Source of the DNA: Erythrocercus mccallii
Taxonomy: Eukaryota; Chordata; Aves; Passeriformes; Dicruridae
Assembly (NCBI GenBank): GCA_013397435.1
Contig: VZRG01001340.1
Span: forward strand, 104,988-168,987
Length of the DNA: 64,000 bases
Direction: 5' to 3'
In this document: positions 48,681-61,942 of the stretch, piece by piece
Position numbering within the stretch: position 1 is the first letter of the stretch
Layout: every line of letters begins with the position of its first letter
The notes under the pieces: model-generated
Told to the model about the DNA's origin: nothing
The model's database searches: none
What the model saw: the letters and a program-made list of their open reading frames with translations, nothing else
Program-made: the position numbers and the translations under genes

Positions 48681-50500
48681 TCCATGTCCAGCTGCAGCCT
48701 CCTGATCTCCTCAGGACTCAGCTCCTGGCTTCCCTCTGCTGCTCTGCTCACCCTCCCTGGCTTAGCTGAGCCAGGCCCCAGCAGTTTATCCCAGATCCTA
48801 ACAGGGATTACCGGGAGCTCATCGGCTGCAGCCCTGTGCCAGCAATAATTAGGGTTTCAAACGCCTGATGGGAAGGGATTGTCATTTGTGGAGCCAGTCC
48901 CTTTAATGGAGAAACAACCCCCGTGCTGCAGGAGAGGATAATTTGGCAGCTGCAGTCCCAGTGGCTCAGAGACATAAAATCCAGCCTCATCAATGTGTAA
49001 GATTAGAAGTAATTAGCCCCTATATGGTAAAGTCGTCTGGGGACTTTGTGTAACGATGCCTCAGGGACCAGTAAGATGGGACCTTTGACTCCAGCGATTT
49101 GGAAGGGGCTGAGACCTAATTAAATCTGCAAAGATGCTGTAACTGCATTAAAAGGGATTTTTAAATATGAGCCATATTCCCTTTCACTAAACAAACTAGG
49201 TGTATTCCACCCTGGAACAGGGAGAGAATTAATCAAGGGCCGGCGAGCCAACGGCTGCTGTGCAGCTGCCAAAGAGAAGATGATACAGGATTATACAGAA
49301 TTGAAGAACGTTGAATAAGAATTGAGGGATATTTACAAGAACTGAAGAATATTTAACAGGTTTGTTTGAAGGATGAGGTTTTATTCAGCTGTGGTGAAAA
49401 CCAAGCACATAACCCTCATGGTAAATCCAAGGGAATGCAGGGTTTTTAAAAGCTGTTTCTCCAAATGTTGAACTTATCATAAACACTGATTCCCTTACAT
49501 AAATAAAAGCTAATTTTCTTGTAAAAATAATATAAAATTTACTTTTTGACTCATTAAAAAAACCAATTTGCAGCTTATCAAAGAGGGGTACACAGAGCTA
49601 TTATATTTCTGCTACTGAGCTCCACACAGCATCTTCCTTTCCTTAAAAAAGTTTGGCACTTTGTACCGGAGAAAGGAAAGATTTTAAGTTCTCTTCTCAG
49701 CAATGATTGCCTCATTTATATGATCTATCTTCTCCCAGGGATAAAAAAAATTCACTGTATGACATTAATATTTTTCTAGCATAGCTCAGCCTGTTGTCAG
49801 AGCAGAGCTGGATCCCCAGAGCCTGGAAGGTGAATGGAAAAGTATTTTAAGGGCATGAACTCGGAGTGGGACAACAGAAACATCCTGATGGCAAAGAGAA
49901 AAGAGCACTGGGATGACACAGGGAAGTTTAGACACTCCATCATTCTGCTTAAAAAAGATTAATTGAAACAGCATCAAACTCATGGGTAGGCAGGTCAATG
50001 CTGAGAGAAATCACCACTTAGCCAAAAATCTTCAATATTATTTTTCTGAAGTGTTAAAAGCCATTTGATCTTTGCATTTATGATGGCAGTGGGACTATAG
50101 TTACTCCTTTTACAAAAGAAACACCTTTAGGTATTTCTGAATGAATTCAGGGTTATTTATACTTAAATTATCCATTGTTATTATACCGAAATTATTTTAT
50201 ACTGAAATTATCCATTGCTATTTATACTGAAATTACCCATTGTTTGGGCTGCCTATAAATCTGTGAACTCAGTAATCTTTATTTGAGCCAAACTTGGTGA
50301 ACAAACCTATAAATACATTATCTCATAGAACACATTGACAATCTACGGGAGGACTAAAAAAAAAGCATGTTTTTAGCATGATCTCAAAAATGATTCACCC
50401 AACAAACATCACCCCTTACAAACCAGCCCCCGAAATAAAGAGGTCACCCTGTGACCTCCTTGGGGATGTGGTTCTGAGTTAATCATACAGAGATTTTGAT
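48681..50500. other. Intergenic stretch, no gene seen
   Basis: AT-rich. Contains a short degenerate tandem repeat at about 50150-50240. No gene. Confidence 0.45.
50150..50240 (+). repeat. Degenerate tandem repeat, about 30-bp unit, three copies
   Basis: Repeats of tatactgaaattatccattg separated by ttattta-like spacers. Confidence 0.7.
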
Positions 50501-50653
50501 CATGGAATGGTTTGGGTTGGAAGGGGCTTAAATCCTATCCCATTCCACCCCTGCCATGGGCACCTTCCACCATCCCAGGCTGCTCCAAGGCCCATCCAGC
50601 CTGGCCTCGGGCACTGCCAGGGATCCAGGGGCAGCCACAGCTGCTCTGGGCTG
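50501..50653 (-). mobile_element. CR1 LINE 3' fragment
   Basis: catggaatggtttgggttgg at the start, then ccaccatcccaggctgctcc and gggatccaggggcagccac. Truncated at the cagctgctctgggc block. Confidence 0.88.
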
Positions 50654-53600
50654 TGCACTGAGGACCTCAAACCCTGCAGGGCTGTGCAAATTAACCCCTC
50701 CTCATAATCCCAGCTAAATGGCTTCGTGGAACAGTTTCTCCTGTGCCCCATTTGGGCAGATCCAGGTGTCACTGCTGGGGGTTTCCATCCCTGAATGATG
50801 CAGCTCCAGCTGTGTGGAAAAGCTCCGTGGGCTCTTTACAAGAACAGAAAATTTACCCAGTGCCTGTGTTTTCAGTAGAGGAGCTTGAGGAGCTTGATGG
50901 CTCCTCAATCACCACGAGAAAAACCAACAGCAATCAAAGTGCTCTGGTATTTCAAACCTCCAAGTGACCTTTCGAGAGGATTTCAGTTTGAAAATACAAT
51001 ATGAGGAAACTCTATGGATTTGGGAATTCATCTGATAGCCAAAGCCTTTGCTAAATGTCTCCTGCTAGGAATAAACACGAGTGGGGATCAAAGGTAGGGG
51101 AAAAAAACCAAAGGAAAAAATGGGTGGTGACCAGCTGGTGACCTGGGTCAAGCACATATGTAATTATTTGGCTCCAATTCTGGGTATTAGAAATATCCCT
51201 CAGCTTTCAGAAGGAGAGAAATCCCAGTTAGACAAACTGGGAAACACGAGGGGGACCCAGGAAATAAAAGAAAAACATTCACATGAAAAATAGTCCCACT
51301 TTAATGGAAAAGGCACTGGAGAGAAGGAAAATAGGGAATTCTACTAGGAAAACCCTGGGGATTGAGGAGGAGGCTGTAAAGAAAGCCTGGCTCCATCCAC
51401 CACAGAACAGAACAGCAATTAATGCTTTTAAAGTTGAGAGAGTTTTCATAGATCTTTTTAATTGATTTTTTTGGGTTTTTTTTCTCCCCAGCTAAAAGCT
51501 GAAGAAAAAGTTGGTTATAAAAGCCTCAGTATTTTTGGACAGAATGGACAGAGAAAATCTCAGGTTAAAAAAAAAAAATTGCAAAGAACAGTGAAGACAA
51601 GGAAAGCTGCATTTGTACCTGCAGCTTAAAAATAGCAACTGAAGCAATACAAAGTGTGTGAGTTTGAATATGAGCACACAGCACAGAAGTGCTGAGTAAT
51701 CCAGAGTGCTGCTTAATTTTCAAAAAGAGAGCTTGATAACACAGGCATCTCAAAATTAGGATGGGATTAAGATACATCAAAGGATAATATGAAAAAAAAA
51801 AATAAACCCAGTGTAAATTGCCTTGACAAGACTGAAGACCAGGGTGGCAAAGGAGCAGAGCCAGAAATCAAAGAAAATACAAATAAATAAAATAGAGCAG
51901 TGCCTCCACATCTCCCTAAACTCATCCTAAAGGAGAAGTACTCTAGGAACTGATATTTTTCCAGAATGGCCCAGAAAGGGGAACATTAGTGCAAAATACT
52001 GACACTAAATAAGCTGGGAGTTGTCAATAGAAGAGGTAAGGTGGAGATGCACTAAAATCACAAAATTCAGAAGGTGCATAGGAAGAGGTATGAGGAGATG
52101 TGAAGCTCCTGGGTACATTAAAATAGAGTTTTTCTGCACAAAGTGTAATGAAATCTTGAATCTCAATGGCCATTATCAGGATAATGAAGTAACTGATGAT
52201 CTACAACAAAATCCTACCCTTCCCAAAGAGCAAATTGATCCAATCACTCCATTACACCATTATTTTAGCATGTATAAACTGCAAAAACCACAACAGGAGG
52301 TGTTCAGAGCTGCAGCCCTCTTTGTTGTACTTTTACAGAAGAATTCTCTAAATGAACAAAACAGAGACAAGTTTATTTAAGCCAAACCAACATGCACTGG
52401 TCTGGGGTGAAAAATCTCTGTTCTAAAATAAAAAAAAATCAAGTTGTTTATTGAAACACAAAGCAGCACATCCAAGGCTTTTGCTCATCCCACGTTATAG
52501 GAGGATATTTTAGAGGGAAAGGTCAGGCTCAAGTTTCACACTCCTTACTGATGCTGGGAAACAATGACAGATTTATTGTAAAGATTTGTCAGCAGCAGCA
52601 GTGAGGTCACTGTGCCCCAATGAAGAGAAAATGTTCATTTACCTGTGACCCCACCCCAGTTAAACCCTTCCTCACCCAACCCTTCGGCTGGACAAAACAT
52701 GCATTTACCTCATAAAGCTCGAATTCTGCATCCATATTCAGCTAATTGGAGGTTTGCTGTCATTAATTTAGATAATATACATTCATCTCACATAAATAGC
52801 TTCTAGCAGCTTCTTTAATTTAACCTTTCTTTTGGCCTCCCTTTTTCACTGTCACACAACCAGCAATTGAGAGCTCACAAATGACCTCCTGTGCCACAGC
52901 CCTGCCATAACAATCCATGGGAGGAATTTCATAAACCAGATTAAATTCTACAGCGTTGGCTTTGATGAATTAGTAGAATTTGTTCCCTGCAGCCGCTCAG
53001 AGTTAATCTTTGATTTTTAGCCGAGTGTTGGAAGGAGTAAACCAGGGACGCGCTGTAGTTTTTGACACCTTCGTGGCTGAAATGGAAATAGAGCCACAGC
53101 ACCCACAGAAGCAAAACTTTTAAAGATTTTTGCCTTTTCTCTCTCTTATCTCAGTGCTTAAAACAATATCACAGGAGTCACTTCCCATGACAAAGTGTTT
53201 CTGTATAAATTCTGAGATCATTACAATTATTCTATAATGATTATTCCTTCCTGCCTGGTGTCACATCACAATGAGGCAGAGCTGAGGATCATTTTCCCAC
53301 CAAGCTTCAAAGGTGGCAAATGATCACCAAGGTAAAAAATCAGCCGCAGCACAGCAAATCACCCAAAATGTTTTGTTCAACATTAAATTATTATTCACCA
53401 TTTAAATTAAGGATTGCAAGGGAAATTCATTCTGAGCCTTTTCCATTTCCCTCGTACTCACAATTTGGCTAATGAACCAAGAAAGCAATTAGTGAAACAT
53501 CTCAATTTATAGCAGGTTGAGGTAATCTTTAGCCAGGGCACAGTTAAAACTCCTGCACTGTGAAAAGGAGACTTTTCATCTCCTGAAGCAGCTCTGGGGA

Positions 53601-53654
53601 GTTAATGAGCCCTCCTGATACAGAGCACCAACGATGGCACAATTTGTCATTTCT
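50654..53654. other. Intergenic stretch, no supportable gene
   Basis: The plus frame at 52021-52380 (119 codons, containing CTKCNEILNLNGHYQDNE) was considered. It has no known domain, no neighbouring exons and an AT-rich composition like the surroundings, so it is not called. Confidence 0.45.
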
Positions 53655-53740
53655 GGCTGCCCCTGCATCCCTGGCAGTGCCCTGGGGCTTGGAGCAGCCT
53701 GGGACAGTGCAAGGTGTCCCGTCCAACCCAAACCATGGCA
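53655..53740 (+). mobile_element. CR1 fragment with internal deletions
   Basis: ctggctgcccctgcatccctggcagtgccc, then gcttggagcagcctgggacagtg and caaggtgtcccg, are CR1 3' UTR blocks in plus orientation. The 3' tip is missing. Confidence 0.8.
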
Positions 53741-55757
53741 GCACAGCAGGGATTTCCACAAGATATGGAAGTTTTTGAGGCATTTATCCCATGCAGCTCA
53801 GTCAAACACTTCCCCAGAACATCTGGGAGCGACCCGGCCAAGATCCCACAGCGCTGTGGGGTGCACTTCCCATTCCCCAGCTGCAGAGGGATCTCATCCT
53901 CGTGGGAGAGCACTGCCATGGATGATCCTGTGCTGATCCTTCTGTGCCATCCCAGGGGGAAAAGGGGAGAAGAAGAGGGAGGGGAGCACTTCCATGGGGA
54001 GTGGAGCCTGCCTGACCCATGCAGAGTTAATTAATGAGTTCCAGAGTAGGACACAGTTCAGGAATTGTACATGGACATGCTCAGATCGCTACAAAAATGC
54101 AAGAAATAATTCAATCTACTCAAACATTAATGAGCTGCAATCAAAAGCTCGCTCCCAAAAGAAACCAGCAGTTGTGAACTGGTTGCAAACAACTTTTCAG
54201 CACAGAAAAACAGGGAATAAGGAAAACAAGGCTGCATAAGGAGCAGGATACATTATGGAAAATCCAGTGGCAATAACAGAACTTAGTGGTGTGCTGCAGT
54301 ATTTTGCCTAGTAATGATTTGTGTCTGTAAAATTTTCAGAGGACTTGAGCTGATGAGGTAGATTTGTTAAGACTTTATGATAAGACTTTATGATAGATAC
54401 GCCTATAGCAAGGATTTGGGAATGGGCAATAAACATGGGAAGGTGGGGGTTTTTTGTTTGTTTTTGTTTGTTTGTTTGAAATTCAACGCATCCATAACCA
54501 CAACGTGGCTAAAAAAATAGAAATACTTAATTCCAATTCAACCAAAAGCTCCCCCTGAGTCTTGGGCTCAATTGGATGCTGGGTGGTAAAATCAGCCTCT
54601 CTGTTTTCCTTAGAATAACAAAAACAAAGAAAAAGGAGAAGGAACTTGACTGTATTTACAGCAATGATAATCTTAGGAGAAGCACGAGACTGGGTAATTG
54701 AGTCAGGAATAGGAGTGGAAGTCTCCTGTAATTGTCAGAGCTCCAGTTAAATGCAGCAGACACGGATTCAATTCATACTTTGAATGCCTGGATCAAACCT
54801 GGCCTCCAGACCTCTGGAGAGCTGCTTCTCACAGCAGCTTGGTCCTTCCACTCTGATACAGAGCAACATTAACCAGAAAACTACACGGGTAATTCTGCAC
54901 TTGGCGCTGAAAATATTTCATTTAGAGCTGCATCAAAAATTCCATCCCCTTAGCAACTGGGAGATTCCTGCTCGGAGCAGCCGTGGGGAAGATGGGGCTC
55001 TGGGAATGTTCGAGGAGTCTGTGGGTGTGAAATTGTTGGCCATTATGTCTGAGTGCTGGCCGCACATGTTTTTTTGCTGAATGTGTTCAGATTTGCTGGA
55101 GGAATCGGCCTGAGGTATTTACTGAATTCTGGGAGGCCTGATTAAAATAAAGTGTGTTCGAGACACTTGTACTGCACAGAGACTCTGGGGTCCAGGGAGA
55201 GCTCTGGACATGTCAGACACCAAAACAACAACAAATTAAGGAAAGGAATTGGCTCAGGAAATATTACTGCTGGTTCCTGAAAACAAGCTAAAATGCAGTT
55301 GCTACCTGAGGAGCTCAAAGGGAAAGAGAAAGAACAAGAGAAGCAATAAAGTGGAATTTGGATGTGGCGGAGCAGCTCGCTGCAGATCCACGCAGGAAAG
55401 GAGCACAGGTGATTAATTAAATCTTTCCATGGTGTCCTGCCATTGCCATCCAGGCTGAAAGGCTTGGAAAGGCAGTCCTGGGATGAGGAAAATGCCCCTT
55501 CCTCCCTCTTCCTTCAGCTGCCAGACCCAGGGCAGGGCTCCCTTTACTGGAAGTGCAGGCAGCAGCTCAGTGTTCAGGGTTCTCCCCTCTGGATCTCTCT
55601 GACCTTTCTGGTGGAAGGAGCCACCCAAACAGCTCCTTCACTCTGCACAAGCCACCAATCCCACATCCAGCCCTGTTCCCTTGGAGCAGCGCATTTGGTC
55701 ATGCAGAGGTTTGTCAGTTTAGGAGGAGACTATTCCCAACCAGGCACTGTGGGGATC
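53741..55757. other. Intergenic stretch, no gene seen
   Basis: Contains a (GTTT)n-type simple repeat at about 54451-54479. Otherwise nothing recognised. Confidence 0.45.
54451..54479 (+). repeat. (TTTG)n simple repeat
   Basis: tttgtttgtttttgtttgtttgtttg, interrupted once. Confidence 0.85.
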
Positions 55758-55860
55758 ACAGGATTCTCAAGTGGTTTGGGTTGGAGAGGACCTTAAAGGC
55801 CACCTGGTTCCACCTTCTGCCATGGGCAGGGACACCTTCCCTAATCCAGCTGTCCAGGAG
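55758..55860 (-). mobile_element. Short CR1 3'-end fragment
   Basis: caggattctcaagtggtttgggttggagag followed by gaccttaaaggccacc and catgggcagggacaccttcc. The 268-codon plus frame at 55553-56359 passes through it and a (CAG)n run. Confidence 0.82.
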
Positions 55861-56476
55861 CTGTGATTGCAGCCCTGCATCCCCTCCTCCCTGTGCCAGC
55901 CTCCCAGGGGCACAGCAGCAGCAGCAGCAACACGAGTGGGGCCCTTCTCACAGCCCCCCCGTGAGCCCTGAGCAGGAGAGCATCCCCTGGTGTCATGCAA
56001 GAGGGCTCAGAGATCCATTTCCAAGCCCTTTTATCTTCCCACCTGCAGGAGAACAGGACCTGCAGTGGTGTCTGGCTCCTGCATCCTCCTCCCATGTCCA
56101 GCAACCAAGCCAGCCCACGTTTCCCCCAGGGGAGAAGGAGGAGGAAGCTGTTGGTGCTCTCTCAGCTGCTGGGGGAAGCTCTGTGTGCTGCTCAGGGAGG
56201 GTTTGGCTCTGGGCAGCACAGCAGGGCACAAATTGCCATCAATGCAGAGGAGTCCAGAGCTCCACGCAGAGCTCGAGCCAGAATCCTGCTCTCCTGCCTC
56301 CACAGAGCGTGCAAAAAGGAGATGAAACCCTCCTTAACGACCTCCTGGTGCCACTGTGAATGTGGGCGGCAAGGAGACAACAGAAGGGTGGCTGTGGTAG
56401 GGCTGGATTTTGTGTTTAAGGCACAGCTGCAGCTCTTTGGATGAGGAACAGGTCATTTACCCAAACATAAAAATAC

Positions 56477-58321
56477 TTCTTTGAGCACAGGAGCATCTTT
56501 CTGCTACCTTCCCCATAAACTCCAGATTAATCTGCTGTTCTAAAGTGTTTATAGGTAATATCATGAGAGTTTCCTCTTCAAGAGTTTTATTTTACAGCTG
56601 TACTGCCAGCTTGTATTCCAAAATCTCAGCCACAAGGTTGCAAGATTTTGGGGGGATTTGCAGGATTGATGTGCTCAATTTCTGCCTCTCAGACTCTACT
56701 ATCTGCTTTTTTTCAGTCATCCTGCTACGAGGCATTTCTCCAGGAAGGTGATTTTCCTTCCTGTCCACCATATCTCTGGCAGAAAAATGCATTTTAGTGA
56801 ACTAATTAAATAGAGTTGGATTGTACATCAAATATCAGTAATAATATCAGGCACTAACATTTTGGCTGCTGTGAGAACAGGTTGCAATACACATTGTACC
56901 TGTAATACATCACTGGGATAATGATTTGATGCATCTGTGCTGGTAAATCCACCCTTGGCAGAGTGACCAGCAAGCAAAAGACTCTGGAAAATATTTATGG
57001 GAAAGAGAATGCTGGAAGGATCCTCCTTTGTGTGCCTGGACTTCTCCTCCCAGCCACAATCCCAGGGCTTGTGTGAAGCTCTGTCCCCAATTTTCTCCTC
57101 CTTTTCTGACCCTCCAGAGTATGAGCAGCTCTCCTTTTCTGTATTCCACTTAGTAATTATTATGAATTAAACTCCTGTTTAATTAAAATCTAGTGTATCC
57201 CAGAAAAACCTGAGCTAAAGCAGCTTATGTTTTTTAATATGCTTTTTTTCCCCCCTCCCAAAGGATTCCCGAGTCCTTCACAAGCTACAACCACAGAATG
57301 ATTAAAATTAAAGTTTGCTTGAGTTCAGTTTTAATTCTGAGAGAGTTAATTTAATTGAGTAGAAGACACATTGATAACTTGCCCTCACTTCCCATTTCTG
57401 TGGAATAAAAAGAGAGGGATCTTAGCTAAGGAAAACAACATCCCCTGAGAGGGGAAATTCTTGAGATGCTCAGAATGCAGCACCTGTAGCCAGTGTTTCC
57501 TCTCAAGTGCAGAGAAGTATAAAAGGATAATTTTTTGGGGAACAAAGTTCACAGAACCCTTTTGGAAAGTACTAAACCTAATTCCTTGTTCATCAAGCTT
57601 TGATCTCCCCCAGATCCAGAGCACTGAGTTTGCAGTGACCCACTCATCCTCTAATGTCCATAATTCCCCAAAAATAGCCGTGAAAAGAAGCAAAAGGTAT
57701 TAAGTATAATAATAAAAATACAAATTGTCCTATAAATTGTCACTGCCCAGGTTCATTTGGGCACTGGGGATGGAAGCACAAGGATCACATCCATCTCCAT
57801 TAATATTTTCAGCCAAAGGTTAAAGAACAGTAAAACGAACTAAGCTGTCAGAGAAAATACATATTAGCATTTAGATTAACAGTTATTATCTCCATTTCCC
57901 ATCAGCAGACAACAGTGAAATACGTGATGATGGCTTCAGATATTTTTTCAGAAAGGTTAAGGGGTCCCTGGATTGAAAGGGCTGGGAAAGACTGGCCTGG
58001 GAGATAAATGGCCTGGCCCTGGCATGTGCTGTGCATCCTCAATACATCTGGACTCTGGCTGGAATTAAAATTCATATTGCAGCAGCAATTAAAAGACAGA
58101 AGTAGGTCAGGAGCTGTTGTTCAAGGCAATGTGAAAGAAAGGGAAAAAACCTGAAGCAAGCAGCGTTTGCCTGCAAGAAAATCCAGCCTCGAGAAACTCA
58201 GGATAAGGAAACAATGAGAGGATAAAAGAGGGAAAGGAGAGTTTGGTGGTTCGGTTCTGGGCTCAGCAGGCAAAGGCTGCTCCCACTGGGCAGCTCTCAG
58301 GCTGCACGGTGACATCAACTC
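56477..58321. repeat. First copy of a 1,845-bp near-identical direct duplication
   Basis: Repeats at 58323-60167 with a constant offset of 1,846. The only difference noticed is a T/C at about 56866 (acattttggctg versus acattctggctg). A single N separates the copies. All open frames in one copy recur in the other. No gene is present in either. Confidence 0.95.
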
Positions 58322-58322
58322 N
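58322..58322. other. Single N at the duplication junction
   Basis: The only isolated N in the window. It marks the join between the two copies. Confidence 1.
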
Positions 58323-60167
58323 TTCTTTGAGCACAGGAGCATCTTTCTGCTACCTTCCCCATAAACTCCAGATTAATCTGCTGTTCTAAAGTGTTTATAG
58401 GTAATATCATGAGAGTTTCCTCTTCAAGAGTTTTATTTTACAGCTGTACTGCCAGCTTGTATTCCAAAATCTCAGCCACAAGGTTGCAAGATTTTGGGGG
58501 GATTTGCAGGATTGATGTGCTCAATTTCTGCCTCTCAGACTCTACTATCTGCTTTTTTTCAGTCATCCTGCTACGAGGCATTTCTCCAGGAAGGTGATTT
58601 TCCTTCCTGTCCACCATATCTCTGGCAGAAAAATGCATTTTAGTGAACTAATTAAATAGAGTTGGATTGTACATCAAATATCAGTAATAATATCAGGCAC
58701 TAACATTCTGGCTGCTGTGAGAACAGGTTGCAATACACATTGTACCTGTAATACATCACTGGGATAATGATTTGATGCATCTGTGCTGGTAAATCCACCC
58801 TTGGCAGAGTGACCAGCAAGCAAAAGACTCTGGAAAATATTTATGGGAAAGAGAATGCTGGAAGGATCCTCCTTTGTGTGCCTGGACTTCTCCTCCCAGC
58901 CACAATCCCAGGGCTTGTGTGAAGCTCTGTCCCCAATTTTCTCCTCCTTTTCTGACCCTCCAGAGTATGAGCAGCTCTCCTTTTCTGTATTCCACTTAGT
59001 AATTATTATGAATTAAACTCCTGTTTAATTAAAATCTAGTGTATCCCAGAAAAACCTGAGCTAAAGCAGCTTATGTTTTTTAATATGCTTTTTTTCCCCC
59101 CTCCCAAAGGATTCCCGAGTCCTTCACAAGCTACAACCACAGAATGATTAAAATTAAAGTTTGCTTGAGTTCAGTTTTAATTCTGAGAGAGTTAATTTAA
59201 TTGAGTAGAAGACACATTGATAACTTGCCCTCACTTCCCATTTCTGTGGAATAAAAAGAGAGGGATCTTAGCTAAGGAAAACAACATCCCCTGAGAGGGG
59301 AAATTCTTGAGATGCTCAGAATGCAGCACCTGTAGCCAGTGTTTCCTCTCAAGTGCAGAGAAGTATAAAAGGATAATTTTTTGGGGAACAAAGTTCACAG
59401 AACCCTTTTGGAAAGTACTAAACCTAATTCCTTGTTCATCAAGCTTTGATCTCCCCCAGATCCAGAGCACTGAGTTTGCAGTGACCCACTCATCCTCTAA
59501 TGTCCATAATTCCCCAAAAATAGCCGTGAAAAGAAGCAAAAGGTATTAAGTATAATAATAAAAATACAAATTGTCCTATAAATTGTCACTGCCCAGGTTC
59601 ATTTGGGCACTGGGGATGGAAGCACAAGGATCACATCCATCTCCATTAATATTTTCAGCCAAAGGTTAAAGAACAGTAAAACGAACTAAGCTGTCAGAGA
59701 AAATACATATTAGCATTTAGATTAACAGTTATTATCTCCATTTCCCATCAGCAGACAACAGTGAAATACGTGATGATGGCTTCAGATATTTTTTCAGAAA
59801 GGTTAAGGGGTCCCTGGATTGAAAGGGCTGGGAAAGACTGGCCTGGGAGATAAATGGCCTGGCCCTGGCATGTGCTGTGCATCCTCAATACATCTGGACT
59901 CTGGCTGGAATTAAAATTCATATTGCAGCAGCAATTAAAAGACAGAAGTAGGTCAGGAGCTGTTGTTCAAGGCAATGTGAAAGAAAGGGAAAAAACCTGA
60001 AGCAAGCAGCGTTTGCCTGCAAGAAAATCCAGCCTCGAGAAACTCAGGATAAGGAAACAATGAGAGGATAAAAGAGGGAAAGGAGAGTTTGGTGGTTCGG
60101 TTCTGGGCTCAGCAGGCAAAGGCTGCTCCCACTGGGCAGCTCTCAGGCTGCACGGTGACATCAACTC
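58323..60167. repeat. Second copy of the 1,845-bp duplication
   Basis: Starts ttctttgagcacaggagc immediately after the N at 58322 and ends gacatcaactc at 60167, after which unique sequence continues. The first copy has the unique left flank and this copy the unique right flank, as when two overlapping contigs are abutted without merging. Confidence 0.95.
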
Positions 60168-61409
60168 CTTTATTTTCAGTGGATGAAGCCTTTTATTGTA
60201 CATGGAAGGGCTGTCCAAGAGATGCTCCCGCGGTGCCCTCCCTGGTGTGTCACCCACTGGGACAATGCCCATTGTGGGCACCACAGCCAGCTCCAGGCAT
60301 GGAAAACAGGAATAAACCCACACTGCTCCCATCGCTGTTTGAAAAGCGCTGGGATGTGGGGCAGTCACCTGCAGGCTTCTCCTCTGCCTGTGCAGTGCTG
60401 CACAATTCCTGCGGGTGAGGGATTTCATGGGCAGCTCAGCGTTAGTCCCTCAGCCACATCGAACTGAGCAAAGTGAGACCCAGCCACCTAATGCTGATTA
60501 AACCTTGCTCTCACTATAATCTGCGCTTAAATGTGTCCTGTTAACCAAAGCTACACCAAAAAAATGTTCTCTCGTTCTGTAAGAGTATGCATGGGAACTT
60601 TGCCTGTTAAAGTTTGATTTCATCCACAAAAGGAATTTAAAAATAATTTTAAATGCTCCAAAGAGCAGCAGTTGGTTTCAGAAGAGGCAGAAGCTCTCCG
60701 TGTGTGGCCCTGGGCTCTGCCTTGCCCTGCTTCTCATGGGAATTTCTGAGCCAAGCCCTGCCAGGTATGTCCCCAACCTGCCCAGCTGTTTGTGCTCAGC
60801 CTCCCAAATCCATTTTCCATGCTGGCAGCTCCAAGTGGCACGAGGAATCCAGAGCAATAGAACCAGAAAACGAAATGCAATCAATTAAACCCAAACAGAT
60901 TTGAAACCCAACTCCAGATGTGTCCCAGAGCACCCATGGGATCTGTGGCCAGAGTTACCTTCTGCTGCTAAAACACTTCTTTTTTTCCATATATTTATCC
61001 TACAGACAAAAGGGAAAATGTATCCCTATTCTTCTTCTTCCAAAACACAGCCAAAGTATTGTCAATAGCTGCTTTTGTCACTGGTTGTTGCGTTTTCTGC
61101 ACTCTTTTGTCCTCTGCCCCTCATAAATCCTGCACTGATGGGCTTTAATCACAGCAAAGGTTTCTATACCTCATCCCACCTCCTGCCATGGGCAGAAAAG
61201 ACATTTTCAGTTGTGATACAAGCTTATGCAGGACCCTAATAATTATTAATGGTAACACACCATCAGCAAGTGGGGGCTATAACACTTAGAGCTGTCGATA
61301 CCTTGCAGGGAGGGGAGGAAAGAGAATCCCTTTTCACAGAGAATGCTCAGGGCTTGTTCCCCACAGGAGCTTGCCCAGCTTGTCCCTGTTGCTCAGTGGA
61401 TTGCCAGGT
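60168..61409. other. Intergenic stretch, no gene seen
   Basis: No recognisable gene or repeat. A pyrimidine-rich AG at 60168-60179 (ctttattttcag) looks like an acceptor but no exon could be supported after it. Confidence 0.45.
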
Positions 61410-61942
61410 TGTTGGAACCCTGGGCACTGAGAATTCCAGGCTTTCTGTGCTGGCAGGCTCTGACCCCCAAGCAAACCCTGTATTGACCTGAGGCCATGGA
61501 GAGGGTTTCCAAAATTGCGTGATAGCACTGGGATTGTGGCTGTGTGCTTTGGATAGAAGTGTGTGATCTCACAGGGTGCAAAACTTAGAATTTAAGGTTT
61601 TAGTATATAGTAATATATGTATAAAGCAAGATGGAGGATTTAGGGCAGAGGCCAGTTCTTCTTTTTCACCTTCTTCTTCATGGGTTTGGGTGGTGTTTTG
61701 TAATTGGGTAGAAAAATCCACATTGCAGGCCACGGGTGGTTGGTATAAAAGTAAAAACAATTTAGGTGTCATTTCTTAATTGGACAATTTGTGCTTAAAA
61801 GACCTCGTAGAGACATAGAGCCATTTTCTACTTTGTTAGCCAGAACTCACAACTTGTGAGATTGTACTATAGATAAGAATTAATAAACAACTGAGTCTGA
61901 ACACGAACTGTGTCTCTCGAGCGTTTAATCCCGGCTCTAACA
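61410..61942 (+). mobile_element. Solo LTR of a passerine ERVK-type retrovirus
   Basis: Starts TGTTGGAACCCTGGGCACTG and ends CCCGGCTCTAACA, so it has the TGTT...AACA termini. The tail (aataaacaactgagtctgaa, cacgaactgtgtctctcgag) is the R/U5 region of songbird ERVK LTRs. Length is 533 bp. No flanking retroviral genes or primer-binding site are seen, so it is a solo LTR. A 6-bp target duplication is not evident (ccaggt versus ggagaa). Confidence 0.82.

Noticed and set aside
47837..48769. Three overlapping plus-strand frames of 237-310 codons
   Set aside because: They are the three frames of a 25-bp minisatellite plus 441 N; the peptide repeat follows from the DNA period.
52021..52380. 119-codon frame with a CxxC (CTKC) pair
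   Set aside because: A single CxxC is not enough for a zinc-binding fold. The composition matches surrounding AT-rich DNA and no second exon or domain was found.
55553..56359. 268-codon plus-strand frame
   Set aside because: It crosses a CR1 fragment and a short CAG run, has competing frames of similar length on both strands, and shows no domain or splice support.
60168..60428. Possible plus-strand exon after ctttattttcag
   Set aside because: A good acceptor, but the following frame (VDEAFYCTWKGC onward) has no supported donor or partner exon, and the frame has no known homologue.
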